A stretch of 54,000 bases of DNA from Clostridia bacterium (GTDB taxonomy: Bacteria; Bacillota; Clostridia; Oscillospirales; CAG-272), in NCBI GenBank assembly GCA_017936565.1, contig JAGBFG010000047.1, positions 1 to 54,000 on the forward strand, read 5' to 3'. The notes under the pieces are model-generated. The model saw only the letters and a program-made list of their open reading frames with translations. It had not been told where the DNA came from and searched no databases. The translations under genes and the position numbers were made by a program. Below are positions 23,770 to 32,734 of this stretch, piece by piece. The number at the start of each line of letters is the position of its first letter. Positions within the stretch are counted from its first letter, which is position 1.

Positions 23770-25983
23770 TTATGTGTTCGCCCCTTTTTCGCCCTTACCA
23801 AGCAGAAAAGAAAGCGCAGTATACCTTAGAATATCGCGGTTGTTTTCCACCATACGCGCGACGATTTCCTTGTTTCCCACGAAAATAACCATATCTCTGG
23901 CGCGCGTGACGGCGGTATACAGCAGATGGCGATTTGCCAAAAGCGGCGGGCAGAAGCAAAGAGGCATAATGACCACGGGATATTCGCTTCCTTGGCTTTT
24001 ATGAATGGTAATGGCATAGGCGTGCTCCAAGTCTTCCATATATTCCTTGGTATACACAGCCTCCTTATCCGCAAAGACAACGGACGCGCTCTCAGGGGAT
24101 ACTTCGACCAAGCGCCCTGTTTCTCCGTTAAAGACGCCGCTTCCCTCTTTGCCGTTTTTCTGCCATTCAAGCTCATAGTTGTTGCGCACCTGCATCACAC
24201 GGTCACCCTCGCGCAGCACAATGCCGTGGTGCTTGATTTCCTTTTTTCGCTTGCTTGGCGGGTTTTGCGCCTGCTGTAAGAAGCGGTTTAACTGCTCTGT
24301 TCCCGCTATGCCCTTGCGAGAGGGGGTGATGATTTGGATTTGCTCTCTTATCTCTTCCCCATACGCCTTGGGCAGACGGTGATGTATCAAATCGGCAATA
24401 ACCCTTGGAACCTGATCCTCACGGGTGGGCAGATAGAAAAAGTCCTTATCGGTTCTGTTTAAGATGGGAAGCTCTCCGCGGTTGATGCGATGGGCATTGA
24501 CCACGATAAGACTTTCCTCGGACTGACGGAAAATCTCATTCAGATGCACCGTGAAGAATTTTTGGCTGTCAAGCAAATCGTGCAGCACGTTGCCCGCGCC
24601 AACAGAGGGCAGCTGGTCAGCGTCTCCAATCAAAATCAAGCGGCTTCCCTGCTTGACGGCGGATAAAAGGGCAGACATCAAAAGGCTATCCATCATTGAC
24701 ATTTCGTCCACGATAATGACGCCGGCATCCAAGGGGTTGGTCGCATTTCGGCGGAAGATGGGCTCTTTCTCGTCACTCTTTTCCATTTCAAGCGCGCGAT
24801 GCACCGTTTTTGCCTCACACGAGGTTGCCTCGGACATACGGTTGGCGGCGCGCCCTGTTGGCGCTACTAACTGCACCGAAAAGCCCGCAAAGGAAAAGAT
24901 ATGCAGCAGCGCGCGAATGACGGTTGTTTTTCCTGTGCCGGGTCCGCCCGTTAAGAGCATAACCCCGTTTTGCAGGGCGGCGCGAATAGCAAGACGCTGA
25001 CCGTGTGCATACGTCAGCCCCGTTTCTTCTTCTATATGGCGGATGAAAAGCGAGATTTCAGAATCGCTGTAAAGGGCGCAGGCTTTATCCAGTCTTTCTA
25101 ATTTTTCCTTTATAAATTTTTCCGCAGAGGCGTAAGAAGCAAGGGAAAGCATTTGCTTTTCATCGTGCCAAGCCACAAGCATTCCTTTTCGCAGGGCGCT
25201 TTTGATGGCTTCCTCGACCTTTTCGGCAGAGACCTCTAAATAATCTACTGCCGCTTCTTTCAGCTTGGAAAACGGAAGGGCTGTGTGCCCGTTGGCTTGC
25301 GCGTTATAGGACAAAAGGTGGCAAAGCCCGCTCTCCAATCTTTCCGGGGCATCCTTTTGAAAGGCAAGGGCAAACGCCAAGCTATCCACCGACGCAAAGG
25401 AAACGCCCCCGATTTCCTGACAAACGATATAAGGGTTTTCTTTGAGAATATCCACAGCGTCACTTCCCCACTTGCGATAAATTTTACCGATAATGGATGT
25501 AGAAAGGAAGGAGCGGCATAGGAGCATCAAGGAACGCAACTCTGACTGCTCGGCAAAGGAATCGTGAATTTTGGCTGCTTTTTTCAAGGTAATACCCGAA
25601 ATTTGCGCCAGCCATTCGGGGTGCTTTTCAATGACCTCGAAGGTATCCTCGCCATAGCGCGTCACAATACGGGCAGCGGTCACGGGACCGACACTCTTTA
25701 TAACGCCCGAGGACAAATAGCGCAAAATGGCCTTGCTGTTGTCAGGCAAGGCCAATTCATAAGCATCAAAGGAAAACTGCAAGCCATATTCGGCGTGCTT
25801 CACCCAATTTCCGTACAAAATAACATCTTCGCCCTCAGCCACCGCCGCTATCATTCCAACGGCGGTGTGAAGCTCACCCTGCTCGGTGATGATTTCCAGA
25901 ACGGTATAATCGTTTTCCTCGTTGCGATAAACGATGCCCTCAACGCTTCCCTTTAAGACAAGCGCGGTGTCCTTTTCCGTCAT
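23770..25983 (-). CDS. recD2: RecD2-type ATP-dependent DNA helicase
   Basis: The 737-residue protein is a superfamily 1B 5'-3' helicase of the RecD2/RecD-like group found in bacteria without RecBC dependence. N-terminal OB-like part (GSVEGIVYRNEENDYTVL), then a helix-hairpin-helix region (SGVIKSVGPVTA, LAQISGITLKKA). Walker A GGPGTGKTT is near 345, Walker B IIVDEMSMMD near 417, and the C-terminal motifs AITIHKSQGSEYPVV and LLYTAVTRARD are intact. Length is typical. AAAGGA precedes the ATG. It lies 40 bases after metK, so it may be read from the riboswitch-controlled metK promoter. Confidence 0.94.
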   Translation of the reverse strand: MTEKDTALVLKGSVEGIVYRNEENDYTVLEIITEQGELHTAVGMIAAVAEGEDVILYGNWVKHAEYGLQFSFDAYELALPDNSKAILRYLSSGVIKSVGPVTAARIVTRYGEDTFEVIEKHPEWLAQISGITLKKAAKIHDSFAEQSELRSLMLLCRSFLSTSIIGKIYRKWGSDAVDILKENPYIVCQEIGGVSFASVDSLAFALAFQKDAPERLESGLCHLLSYNAQANGHTALPFSKLKEAAVDYLEVSAEKVEEAIKSALRKGMLVAWHDEKQMLSLASYASAEKFIKEKLERLDKACALYSDSEISLFIRHIEEETGLTYAHGQRLAIRAALQNGVMLLTGGPGTGKTTVIRALLHIFSFAGFSVQLVAPTGRAANRMSEATSCEAKTVHRALEMEKSDEKEPIFRRNATNPLDAGVIIVDEMSMMDSLLMSALLSAVKQGSRLILIGDADQLPSVGAGNVLHDLLDSQKFFTVHLNEIFRQSEESLIVVNAHRINRGELPILNRTDKDFFYLPTREDQVPRVIADLIHHRLPKAYGEEIREQIQIITPSRKGIAGTEQLNRFLQQAQNPPSKRKKEIKHHGIVLREGDRVMQVRNNYELEWQKNGKEGSGVFNGETGRLVEVSPESASVVFADKEAVYTKEYMEDLEHAYAITIHKSQGSEYPVVIMPLCFCPPLLANRHLLYTAVTRARDMVIFVGNKEIVARMVENNRDILRYTALSFLLGKGEKGANT

Positions 25984-26023
25984 ACCGTTTTCCTTTCTGC
26001 CAATGGCGATTTTTTATTTTTGG

Positions 26024-27214
26024 TTAAAACTGCAAGCCAAGCTCGCGCAACAACGCCTCGGCTAAATCTCTCTTTTCCCAAGGGGCGTCCAAATCTTCTC
26101 TACCCATATGTCCGTATGCCGCAAAGGGTTTATAGATGGGGTTACGCAAGCCGAAGTGGCGAATGATGGCAGCGGGGCGGAAGTCAAAGACCTTGGCAAG
26201 CGCCTCGCCGATTTTTTCATCGGAAATTCTGCCCGTATCAAAGGTGTCCACCATAATGGAAACGGGGCGCGCGACACCAATGGCATAAGCCAGCTGCACC
26301 TCGCATTTATCGGCAAGACCTGCCGCTACCACGTTTTTCGCGGCATAACGGGCGGCATAGCAGGCGGATCTGTCCACCTTTGTGGGATCCTTGCCCGAGA
26401 AGGCGCCGCCACCGTGACGGGAATAGCCGCCATATGTATCGACGATGATTTTTCTGCCTGTCAAGCCTGTATCGCCCGCAGGACCGCCAACGACAAAGCG
26501 CCCTGTGGGATTGACGTAAATTTTCGTATCCTTGCGCATAAAGGAAGCAGGGATAACGGGTTCAATGACTTCCTTGATGATATCCTCGCGCAGCTTGTCC
26601 ATAGCAACGTCAGAGGCGTGCTGCGAGGAAACCACAACGGTATCAACGTAAGAGGGTACGCCGTCCTCATAAGCAACGGTCACCTGCGTTTTGCCATCGG
26701 GACGAAGATAAGGAAGGGTGCCGTTTTTGCGCACCTCGGTCAGCCTTTTTGCCAATTTATGCGCCAAGGAAATGGGCAGGGGCATCAGCTCCTCCGTTTC
26801 GTTGCAGGCAAAGCCGAACATCATACCCTGGTCGCCCGCGCCCGTATCCAGCTCGTCTGTCATTTCGCCCGCTTTGGCTTCCGCGCATTTATCAACGCCC
26901 AAGGCGATATCGGCAGACTGCTCGTGGATAGAGGTCATCACCGCGCAGGTATTGCAGTCAAAGCCGTACTCTGCGCAGTCATAGCCGATTTCCTTTATCG
27001 TTTCTCTGACGATGGTGGGAATATCCACGTAGGCTTCGGTGGTTATCTCTCCCATAACGGTGACAATACCCGTTGTGGCAAAGGTTTCACAAGCCACGCG
27101 AGAGGTGGGGTCTTGCGCCAGCAGGGCGTCCAGAATAGCGTCCGACACCTTGTCGCATATTTTATCGGGATGTCCTTCGGTGACAGATTCAGAAGTAAAT
27201 AAAAGCTTGCTCAT
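26024..27214 (-). CDS. metK: S-adenosylmethionine synthetase
   Basis: The 396-residue protein makes S-adenosylmethionine from methionine and ATP. Signatures are [13 protein letters not shown] at residues 5-17, [11 protein letters not shown] near 118-128 and the [16 protein letters not shown] loop near 260. A complete match to family length. The ATG at 27214 follows AAAGGACAC; an in-frame ATG at 27295 lies in the riboswitch leader and is rejected. Expression should fall when SAM is abundant through the SAM-I riboswitch upstream. recD2 follows. Confidence 0.98.
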   Translation of the reverse strand: MSKLLFTSESVTEGHPDKICDKVSDAILDALLAQDPTSRVACETFATTGIVTVMGEITTEAYVDIPTIVRETIKEIGYDCAEYGFDCNTCAVMTSIHEQSADIALGVDKCAEAKAGEMTDELDTGAGDQGMMFGFACNETEELMPLPISLAHKLAKRLTEVRKNGTLPYLRPDGKTQVTVAYEDGVPSYVDTVVVSSQHASDVAMDKLREDIIKEVIEPVIPASFMRKDTKIYVNPTGRFVVGGPAGDTGLTGRKIIVDTYGGYSRHGGGAFSGKDPTKVDRSACYAARYAAKNVVAAGLADKCEVQLAYAIGVARPVSIMVDTFDTGRISDEKIGEALAKVFDFRPAAIIRHFGLRNPIYKPFAAYGHMGREDLDAPWEKRDLAEALLRELGLQF

Positions 27215-27237
27215 AATGTGTCCTTTCTTTAAGCAGA

Positions 27238-27264
27238 GAAAAAAACAGCCTCGGTCACCCGAGG
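27238..27264 (-). terminator. Riboswitch expression-platform terminator
   Basis: On the minus strand CCTCGG-GTGA-CCGAGG followed by GCTG and a T-run (27238-27245), between the SAM-I aptamer and metK. Confidence 0.85.
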
Positions 27265-27274
27265 GAAGAAGCAT

Positions 27275-27357
27275 CTCATCTCTCGGAATTGGCACCTTGT
27301 TCTTTCAAATAGGTTGCCGGGCTTCATAGGGCCAGTCCCTCTGCCGCTCTTGATAAG
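27275..27357 (-). promoter_or_regulatory. SAM-I (S-box) riboswitch aptamer
   Basis: The minus strand reads, in order, CTTATC, AAGAG, GGCAGAGGGACTGGCCC, TATGAAGCCCGGCAACC, a variable arm, GGTGCCAATTCC and GATGAG. This is the canonical S-box order: P1 pairs CTTATC with GATGAG, P2 GAGGGA/GGCCC region, the conserved GCAACC and GGTGCNAATTCC junctions. SAM binding should favour the following terminator and reduce metK (and perhaps recD2) transcription. Confidence 0.97.
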
Positions 27358-27405
27358 ATTTTATATGTGGGGAAAAAAGGTTCCCTTCTTTTATAAGACA
27401 CATAT

Positions 27406-27434
27406 ATTATAGCAAAGGTTATAAAAAAAAGCAA
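27406..27434 (-). promoter_or_regulatory. metK promoter
   Basis: On the minus strand TTGCTT (27429-27434), 17-base spacer and TATAAT (27406-27411), about 50 bases before the riboswitch aptamer. Confidence 0.7.
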
Positions 27435-27464
27435 TAGCATATTCATCTTTTTTGAAAAAAACTC

Positions 27465-27492
27465 TTGTATTCCCCCTCTGCCTGTGTTAAAA
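27465..27492 (+). promoter_or_regulatory. Promoter of the CCA-CYTH gene
   Basis: TTGTAT (-35), 16-base spacer, TTAAAA (-10), divergent from the metK promoter. A small TGGC/GCCA hairpin lies in the leader and an AAAGGAG site precedes the ATG. Confidence 0.5.
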
Positions 27493-27531
27493 TGGCAGTA
27501 GTGCCAAAAAACACCTTGAAAGGAGAATGCT

Positions 27532-29382
27532 ATGCCGTTGTTTTTGTTGCCCGATTTCGTGCAAGAGGCTATTGAAAGACTCAACCGCGCCGGCTTTGAG
27601 GCTTATGCGGTGGGCGGGTGCGTGCGGGATCTGCTGCGAGGGGTAGAGCCTCACGACTATGACATCACCACCTCGGCATTGCCCGAAGAAATCATCAGGG
27701 TGTTTGATACGGAGCGCACCATACCCACAGGTATTGCCCACGGCACCGTTACGCTGCTAAGCCGAGGCGGTCCTTTGGAAATCACGACCTACCGAATTGA
27801 CGGCGGGTATACCGACGGAAGACACCCTGACGCGGTTTCCTTCTCCTCATCCTTCAAGGACGATGCCGCGCGCCGCGATTTTACCGTTAACGCGATGGCA
27901 CTTCGCCCAAGCGGCGAGGTTTTGGACTTTTTCGGCGGGAAAGAGGACTTGGAAAAGGGGATGATTCGGGCGGTAGGAGAGCCCACTTTGCGCTTTAAAG
28001 AGGACGCTCTTCGCATTTTACGCGCTATGCGCTTCGCCTCGGTTTTGGATTTTTCCATAGAGGAAGAAACCGCAAGAGCGATGCACCAAGAAAAAGACAG
28101 GCTGACCAAGGTCAGCTTTGAGAGAATACGGGAAGAGCTTTGCCGTCTTATTTGCGGAAAGGGCGTTTTACGGGTTTTGACCGATTTTGCGGACATTCTC
28201 GCTCTGATTCTTCCTGAAATTGTCCCTTGCTTTCATTTTGAGCAAAGAAGCCGTTATCACATTTACGATGTCTATTCGCATATACTGCATTCTGTACAGG
28301 CGGTAAAGCCCGACGTCAATTTACGTATGGCTATGCTTTTACACGATATCGGAAAGCCCGCTACCTTTTCTCTTGACGAGGCGGGTGTCGGTCATTTTTA
28401 CGGACACGCGGAAAAGAGCGTTGCGCTGGCAGAGGGTATTCTCAAACGGCTTCGCTTTGACAACGCAAGCGCCGCGTTTATTTTGCGTCTTTTGCGGTAT
28501 CACGATATGCCCACCGAGCAGTTTTACGATCGGCTACCCCGTTTGCGTCAAAAGCACGGAGATGCGTTTTTACTTGCCTTATTAGAGGTAAAACGGGCAG
28601 ACAACAAGGCGCAAGCCCCTCTTTACGCGCAAAGGCAAGAGGAGATTGACAAGGCTGAGGCTTTTTTACGTGAAGAAGCAAAAAAGGAGCCGCCCTTTAC
28701 GCTTTCGTCTCTTGCGGTCAAGGGCAAGGATTTGATAGACATAGGCTTTACCCCCTCTAAGCGCTTGGGCGACGCCCTGCAATTTTTAATGGATGCTGTG
28801 ATGAACAAGGGGGTTAGTAACACCAAGGAGGCGCTGCTTTTTTATTTAGAAGCCAACAAGGATGCTTACCAAATTCCGCTTGAAATAGAGCGAAAGTTTT
28901 TGATTGCTTTTCCCGACCTTGCGCTGATTTCCGCCCAAGAGGGTGTCAGAATCTTTGACATTGAGCAGACCTATTTGTATCAAGAGGACGAGGATATCAC
29001 CGAGCGGATCCGAAAGCGCAAAGAAGGCGAAAGAACGGAGTATTTTCACACCAAAAAGCGCCGCATCACCCATATTACCGCCGAGGAAAAGGAAGAAAAA
29101 ATCACAAAAGCCGATTACGAGGAGTTGCTCAAAGGACGCGACAAGACCAAGAGCACTATATACAAGCAGCGCTTTGCCATTCCTTATCAGGGGCGCGTTT
29201 TGGAAATCGACATTTATCCGCAATGGAAGAAGCAGGCTGTATTAGAGGTGGAAATGAAGAGCGAAAAAGAGCGCCTTTCCTTCCCTTCCTATATTTCGAT
29301 TTTGCGAGAGGTCACGGGCGACAAGCGGTATAAAAACGCGTTTTTAGCAAAGGAATTTCCGTCTGAGGAAACAGACGAATAA
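27532..29382 (+). CDS. cca: CCA-adding tRNA nucleotidyltransferase fused to a CYTH domain
   Basis: The 616-residue protein starts with a class II CCA-adding enzyme: VGGCVRDLL near residues 27-35, metal motif DYDIT near 42-46, RRDFTVNAMA near 120-129 and an HD phosphohydrolase domain (LLHDIGKP near 272-279). From about residue 450 it has a CYTH/triphosphate tunnel domain: EIERKFLI, ERIRKRKEG, KKRR, EIDIYP and LEVEMKSEKE, ending DKRYKNAFLA. CCA enzymes build or repair the tRNA 3' end; CYTH domains bind triphosphates or polyphosphates with a metal. The ExExK motif is complete, so the second domain is probably active. The fusion may link tRNA maturation to a triphosphate or polyphosphate signal; that is inference. 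AAAGGAG precedes the ATG and a terminator follows. Confidence 0.92.
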   Translation: MPLFLLPDFVQEAIERLNRAGFEAYAVGGCVRDLLRGVEPHDYDITTSALPEEIIRVFDTERTIPTGIAHGTVTLLSRGGPLEITTYRIDGGYTDGRHPDAVSFSSSFKDDAARRDFTVNAMALRPSGEVLDFFGGKEDLEKGMIRAVGEPTLRFKEDALRILRAMRFASVLDFSIEEETARAMHQEKDRLTKVSFERIREELCRLICGKGVLRVLTDFADILALILPEIVPCFHFEQRSRYHIYDVYSHILHSVQAVKPDVNLRMAMLLHDIGKPATFSLDEAGVGHFYGHAEKSVALAEGILKRLRFDNASAAFILRLLRYHDMPTEQFYDRLPRLRQKHGDAFLLALLEVKRADNKAQAPLYAQRQEEIDKAEAFLREEAKKEPPFTLSSLAVKGKDLIDIGFTPSKRLGDALQFLMDAVMNKGVSNTKEALLFYLEANKDAYQIPLEIERKFLIAFPDLALISAQEGVRIFDIEQTYLYQEDEDITERIRKRKEGERTEYFHTKKRRITHITAEEKEEKITKADYEELLKGRDKTKSTIYKQRFAIPYQGRVLEIDIYPQWKKQAVLEVEMKSEKERLSFPSYISILREVTGDKRYKNAFLAKEFPSEETDE

Positions 29383-29386
29383 AAAG

Positions 29387-29433
29387 AAGGCATTTATGAA
29401 GCACCGAAATTGGTCATCATAAATGCCTTTTAT
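29387..29433. terminator. Bidirectional terminator after cca
   Basis: Thirteen-base perfect stem (AAGGCATTTATGA / TCATAAATGCCTT) with a 17-base loop, A-rich on the left and T-rich on the right. The loop includes TGAAGCACCGAAA at 29397-29409, also present at 32559-32571. It serves cca and probably the convergent permease gene. Confidence 0.88.
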
Positions 29434-29461
29434 TATAAGATTTTTTCAGAAGGACTAAGGA

Positions 29462-30877
29462 TTATTCCTCATCCTTCTTTTCGTTGTATACATCACCGAA
29501 CATGGTGGCTTCCTTTTCCTTATCTCCCTCAACGGCAACCGTCTTGGTTACCTCTGCGGCAGAGGGCTTCAGAATAACATTCAGAAGAATACCGATGATA
29601 AGAGCGCAAGCAACGGAAGAAATCGTGATACCTGCAAACTTCAAGGTCAAGCCGCCGATACCCGTAACCAGAATGCCTGCTACGATGAAGAGGTTCTTGG
29701 AGTTGTCAAGGTCAACGTTCTTGAACATACGCAAGCCCGAAACGGCGATGAAGCCGTAAAGAGCGATGCTGATACCACCGACAACGCATCCGGGAATGGT
29801 CTGAATAAACAGCATAATGGGGTAAATAAAGGCAAGCACGATGCACATAATGGCGGTGGTGAAAATGGTGTGCACAGAAGCGTTACCCGTGATAGCCACA
29901 CAGCCAACGGACTCACCGTAGGTGGTGTTGGGGCAGCCGCCAGCCATAGCGCCTGCGATAGAGCCAACGCCGTCACCAAGCAGAGTCTTGTCAAGACCGG
30001 GATCCTGCAGAAGATCCTTCTCGATGATGGAGGAGATGTTCTTGTGGTCTGCTACGTGCTCGGCAAATACAACCAGAGCAACGGGAGCAAAGGCAAGAAG
30101 AATTTCTACAATACCCTTACCGTCAACCTTCACGCCGCCGTTAAAGATTTCCTTGAAGGCGCCAACGATGGTGATGTTAGGCAGCCAGTTAGAGAAATCG
30201 GAAACGCTCTTGAAGGCTTCAAAGTTGATGATGTTGCAGTACTCGGAGCCGAAAACGTTGTAGCCGAGAAGGGTAATGATAAGAGCGGCAACGTAGCCCG
30301 CACCAACACCGATAACGAAGGGGATGAGCTTCATGCCCTTGGTTCCCTTCACCGAAACGATAACGGTGGTGAAGAAGGTGATAAGCGCAACCAGAATGTG
30401 CAGAAGATTGTAGTTAGCGGCATCAACGGCGGTATTACACACGTTGTTGATAGCGGAGCCGGACAGAGAAAGTCCGATGAGCGCTACCGTAGGACCGATG
30501 ATAACGGGGGGCATCAGCTTGGTGATCCAATCGCTGCCAACAAACTTAATGATGATGGCAATAACGACGTACACAAGGCCCGCGAAGATAGCGCCGAGAA
30601 TAACACCGCAGTATCCGTAAAGGACGCCGGTGCCCAAGGGCGCGATAAATGCAAAGGAGCTTCCAAGGAATACAGGGCTCTTAAAGCGGGTAAAGAGCAG
30701 GTACACGATAGTACCAACGCCTGCGCCCATCAGCGCGGCTGCCTGGCTGAGGTAGGGAGAGCCTACCAGAACAGGAACCAACACCGTTGCCGCGATAATG
30801 GCAAGAAGCTGCTGGAACGCGTAAATGAGGTTTTTGCCGAAAGACGGTTTTTCGTTTACATTGTAAACAAGCTTCAT
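29462..30877 (-). CDS. uraA: Uracil/xanthine permease (nucleobase:cation symporter 2 family)
   Basis: The 471-residue integral membrane protein belongs to the NCS2 (UraA/PyrP/PbuX) transporters, which import uracil or purines with protons. It opens with a long helical region (LIYAFQQLLAIIAATVLVPVLVG) and has about 12-14 helices. The family motif region FAEHVADHKN (with the key Glu) and PNTTYGESVGCVAITG are intact. The C-terminus is acidic (EKEATMFGDVYNEKKDEE). A TTGGAGG site precedes the ATG at 30877; in-frame starts further upstream are rejected. No purine riboswitch or PyrR attenuator is evident. Uracil is more likely than xanthine because of the UraA-like motifs, but substrate is not certain. 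Confidence 0.92.
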   Translation of the reverse strand: MKLVYNVNEKPSFGKNLIYAFQQLLAIIAATVLVPVLVGSPYLSQAAALMGAGVGTIVYLLFTRFKSPVFLGSSFAFIAPLGTGVLYGYCGVILGAIFAGLVYVVIAIIIKFVGSDWITKLMPPVIIGPTVALIGLSLSGSAINNVCNTAVDAANYNLLHILVALITFFTTVIVSVKGTKGMKLIPFVIGVGAGYVAALIITLLGYNVFGSEYCNIINFEAFKSVSDFSNWLPNITIVGAFKEIFNGGVKVDGKGIVEILLAFAPVALVVFAEHVADHKNISSIIEKDLLQDPGLDKTLLGDGVGSIAGAMAGGCPNTTYGESVGCVAITGNASVHTIFTTAIMCIVLAFIYPIMLFIQTIPGCVVGGISIALYGFIAVSGLRMFKNVDLDNSKNLFIVAGILVTGIGGLTLKFAGITISSVACALIIGILLNVILKPSAAEVTKTVAVEGDKEKEATMFGDVYNEKKDEE

Positions 30878-30975
30878 AATGTCCTCCAAATTTTGTTTTT
30901 TTGAAACGCCTTTTTCTCTTTCAGTCATAAAAATTTGTCCGTTGGCTAAAAGGCTTCCAAGACATTCCAATAAGA

Positions 30976-31004
30976 ATTATACCACAGAAAGCAATTTTTG
31001 TAAA
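30976..31004 (-). promoter_or_regulatory. Promoter of the uracil permease gene
   Basis: On the minus strand TTTACA, 17-base spacer and TATAAT, with a leader of about 90 bases. Confidence 0.65.
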
Positions 31005-31049
31005 GACTATTTTTCTTTTTAGGTAAATATTTTTATTTCTGTTTTTTTC

Positions 31050-31078
31050 TTGACAAATGCCCACTTTGGTGGTACAAT
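31050..31078 (+). promoter_or_regulatory. cysS promoter
   Basis: TTGACA (-35), 17-base spacer and TACAAT (-10). The leader is only about 25 bases, so there is no T-box. Confidence 0.8.
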
Positions 31079-31108
31079 GCTTTTGATTAGTATTGAAAGG
31101 AAAAAATT

Positions 31109-32524
31109 ATGATTCAACTCTACAACACCCTCTCATTCAAAAAGGAAGAATTTGTTCCCTTGGAGCCCGGGCACGTCAAAATGTACGCCTGCGGCCCTAC
31201 GGTTTATAACTTTTTCCACGTGGGCAACGCGCGCTGCTTTACCGTTTTTGATATGCTGCGGCGCTATCTGGAATACAGAGGGTATGAGGTGACCTTTGTA
31301 CAAAACTTCACCGACATTGACGACAAGGTCATTCGCCGCGCGGGTGAGGAGGGCGTCGCGTACAGCGAAATCGCCGCCCGCTATATCAAGGAATATTTTA
31401 CCGATGCCGAAGGGCTTGGCATTCGCCCTGCGACCATTCATCCTTTGGCAACGGACAATATGGATATGATTCAGGAAATCGTTTCCACGCTCGTGGAAAA
31501 GGGATATGCCTACCAATCGGGGAACGATGTGTATTTCCGTACCCGCAAATTCAAGAGCTATGGCAAGCTTTCGGGCATTGCCGTAGAGGATTTGGAATCG
31601 GGCGCGAGAATTGACGTTTCCGATCAAAAGGAAGATCCCTTGGATTTCGCGCTCTGGAAGGGCGCAAAGCCGGGTGAGCCTAGCTGGTCTTCTCCCTGGG
31701 GTGATGGTCGCCCCGGTTGGCACATTGAGTGCTCGGCAATGGTTAAGCGGTATTTGGGCGAGACCATTGACATTCACTGCGGCGGACAGGATTTGATTTT
31801 CCCTCACCACGAGAATGAAATAGCCCAATCCGAATGCTGCACAGGAAAGTCCTTTGCGCGTTTCTGGATGCACAATGGCTATATCAACGTTGACAATCAG
31901 AAAATGTCCAAATCCTTAAGCAACTTTTTCACGGTCAGAGAAATTGCCGAAAAGTACGGATATATGCCCATTCGTCATTTTCTGCTCTCCTCTCACTACC
32001 GCAGTCCCATTAACTTTTCCAAGGACATTATTGAGCAGTCTGCCGCCGCTTTGGAAAGAATTTTCAACTGCGCTGACGCGCTTGCGTTTTACCTGGCGCA
32101 CACCACGGTGGAAAGCAAGGAAGACGATGCCGCTTTGATTGCTGAATTTGAGGCTTGCCGCACGGCGATGATTGAAGCGATGGACGATGACCTGAACACG
32201 GGAAACGGCATTGCTTGCATTTACGATTTAATCCGCAAGCTCAACCAAGCGATGAACGGCACCGAAAAGGCTTCCGCTACTGCTATGCGCCGCGGTCAAG
32301 AGATTTTCGACGATATGACGGGGCTCTTTGGGTTTGTGCGTGAAAAGAATGAGGACGATGCCTTGGTAAAAGAAATTGAAGAGGCTATCGCCAAGCGCGC
32401 TGAGGCAAAGAAGGCGAAGAATTACGCTGAGGCAGACAAAATCCGCGCTGACCTTGCCGCAAGAGGTATCATTCTGGAAGACACCCCCCAAGGCACGAAG
32501 TACAAGATTACAGAGCAAAAATAA
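31109..32524 (+). CDS. cysS: Cysteinyl-tRNA synthetase
   Basis: The 471-residue protein charges tRNA-Cys with cysteine. Class I features are clear: the Cys zinc ligand in YACGPTVYN near residue 28, the HIGH-equivalent FHVGNARC near 36-43, FTDIDDKVI near 72-80, GWHIECSAM near 207-215, [10 protein letters not shown] near 231-240 and the KMSKSL loop near 266-271. Length is normal. GAAAGGA precedes the ATG. It is a single-gene unit, followed by a cluster of hairpins and a strong terminator. Confidence 0.97.
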   Translation: MIQLYNTLSFKKEEFVPLEPGHVKMYACGPTVYNFFHVGNARCFTVFDMLRRYLEYRGYEVTFVQNFTDIDDKVIRRAGEEGVAYSEIAARYIKEYFTDAEGLGIRPATIHPLATDNMDMIQEIVSTLVEKGYAYQSGNDVYFRTRKFKSYGKLSGIAVEDLESGARIDVSDQKEDPLDFALWKGAKPGEPSWSSPWGDGRPGWHIECSAMVKRYLGETIDIHCGGQDLIFPHHENEIAQSECCTGKSFARFWMHNGYINVDNQKMSKSLSNFFTVREIAEKYGYMPIRHFLLSSHYRSPINFSKDIIEQSAAALERIFNCADALAFYLAHTTVESKEDDAALIAEFEACRTAMIEAMDDDLNTGNGIACIYDLIRKLNQAMNGTEKASATAMRRGQEIFDDMTGLFGFVREKNEDDALVKEIEEAIAKRAEAKKAKNYAEADKIRADLAARGIILEDTPQGTKYKITEQK

Positions 32525-32603
32525 CTAAAAAGCAAGAAAGGGGCAGTTTCCCTTTTCGTGAAGCACCGAAAAGCAACACAAAAGGGGGGCTTTTCGTCTC
32601 CCG

Positions 32604-32693
32604 TGCGTTACAATTTTGCGGAAATTGTAACGCAACCTAAAAATTTTCTGCGAAAATTTCGGCAATTTGCGCCTTTGTTGACACAAATTGCCG
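32604..32693. repeat. Three tandem stem-loops downstream of cysS
   Basis: Perfect hairpins follow one another: 32604-32634 (TGCGTTACAATTT / AAATTGTAACGCA), 32641-32659 (AAATTTTC / GAAAATTT) and 32660-32693 (CGGCAATTTG / CAAATTGCCG). They lie between the cysS stop and its terminator and are reminiscent of the arrays at 2-99 and 785-999. Confidence 0.7.
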
Positions 32694-32694
32694 T

Positions 32695-32726
32695 GGGGCT
32701 GAGTCATTGACTCAGCCCCTTTTTTA
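32695..32726 (+). terminator. cysS terminator
   Basis: Eleven-base stem (GGGGCTGAGTC / GACTCAGCCCC) with short loop ATT, followed by TTTTTT. The T-run is on the plus strand, so it does not terminate the convergent polysaccharide operon. Confidence 0.9.
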
Positions 32727-32734
32727 TTATTGTA

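Noticed and set aside
26108..27202. 364-residue plus-strand frame opposite metK
   Set aside because: An antisense shadow caused by codon bias; metK is unequivocal.
27215..27295. N-terminal extension of MetK
   Set aside because: The extra codons fall in the SAM-I riboswitch and its terminator; the ATG at 27214 has a good ribosome site.
29870..30904. 344-residue plus-strand frame opposite the uracil permease
   Set aside because: Antisense, very rich in polar residues that mirror membrane codons.
30878..30975. Purine riboswitch or PyrR attenuator before the permease
   Set aside because: The conserved purine-aptamer loops and the PyrR binding loop were not found.
31020..31108. T-box leader for cysS
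   Set aside because: The promoter leaves a leader of only about 25 bases, too short for a T-box, and no T-box motif is seen.
32525..32707. 60-residue minus-strand frame after cysS
   Set aside because: It runs across the hairpin cluster and lacks a ribosome site.
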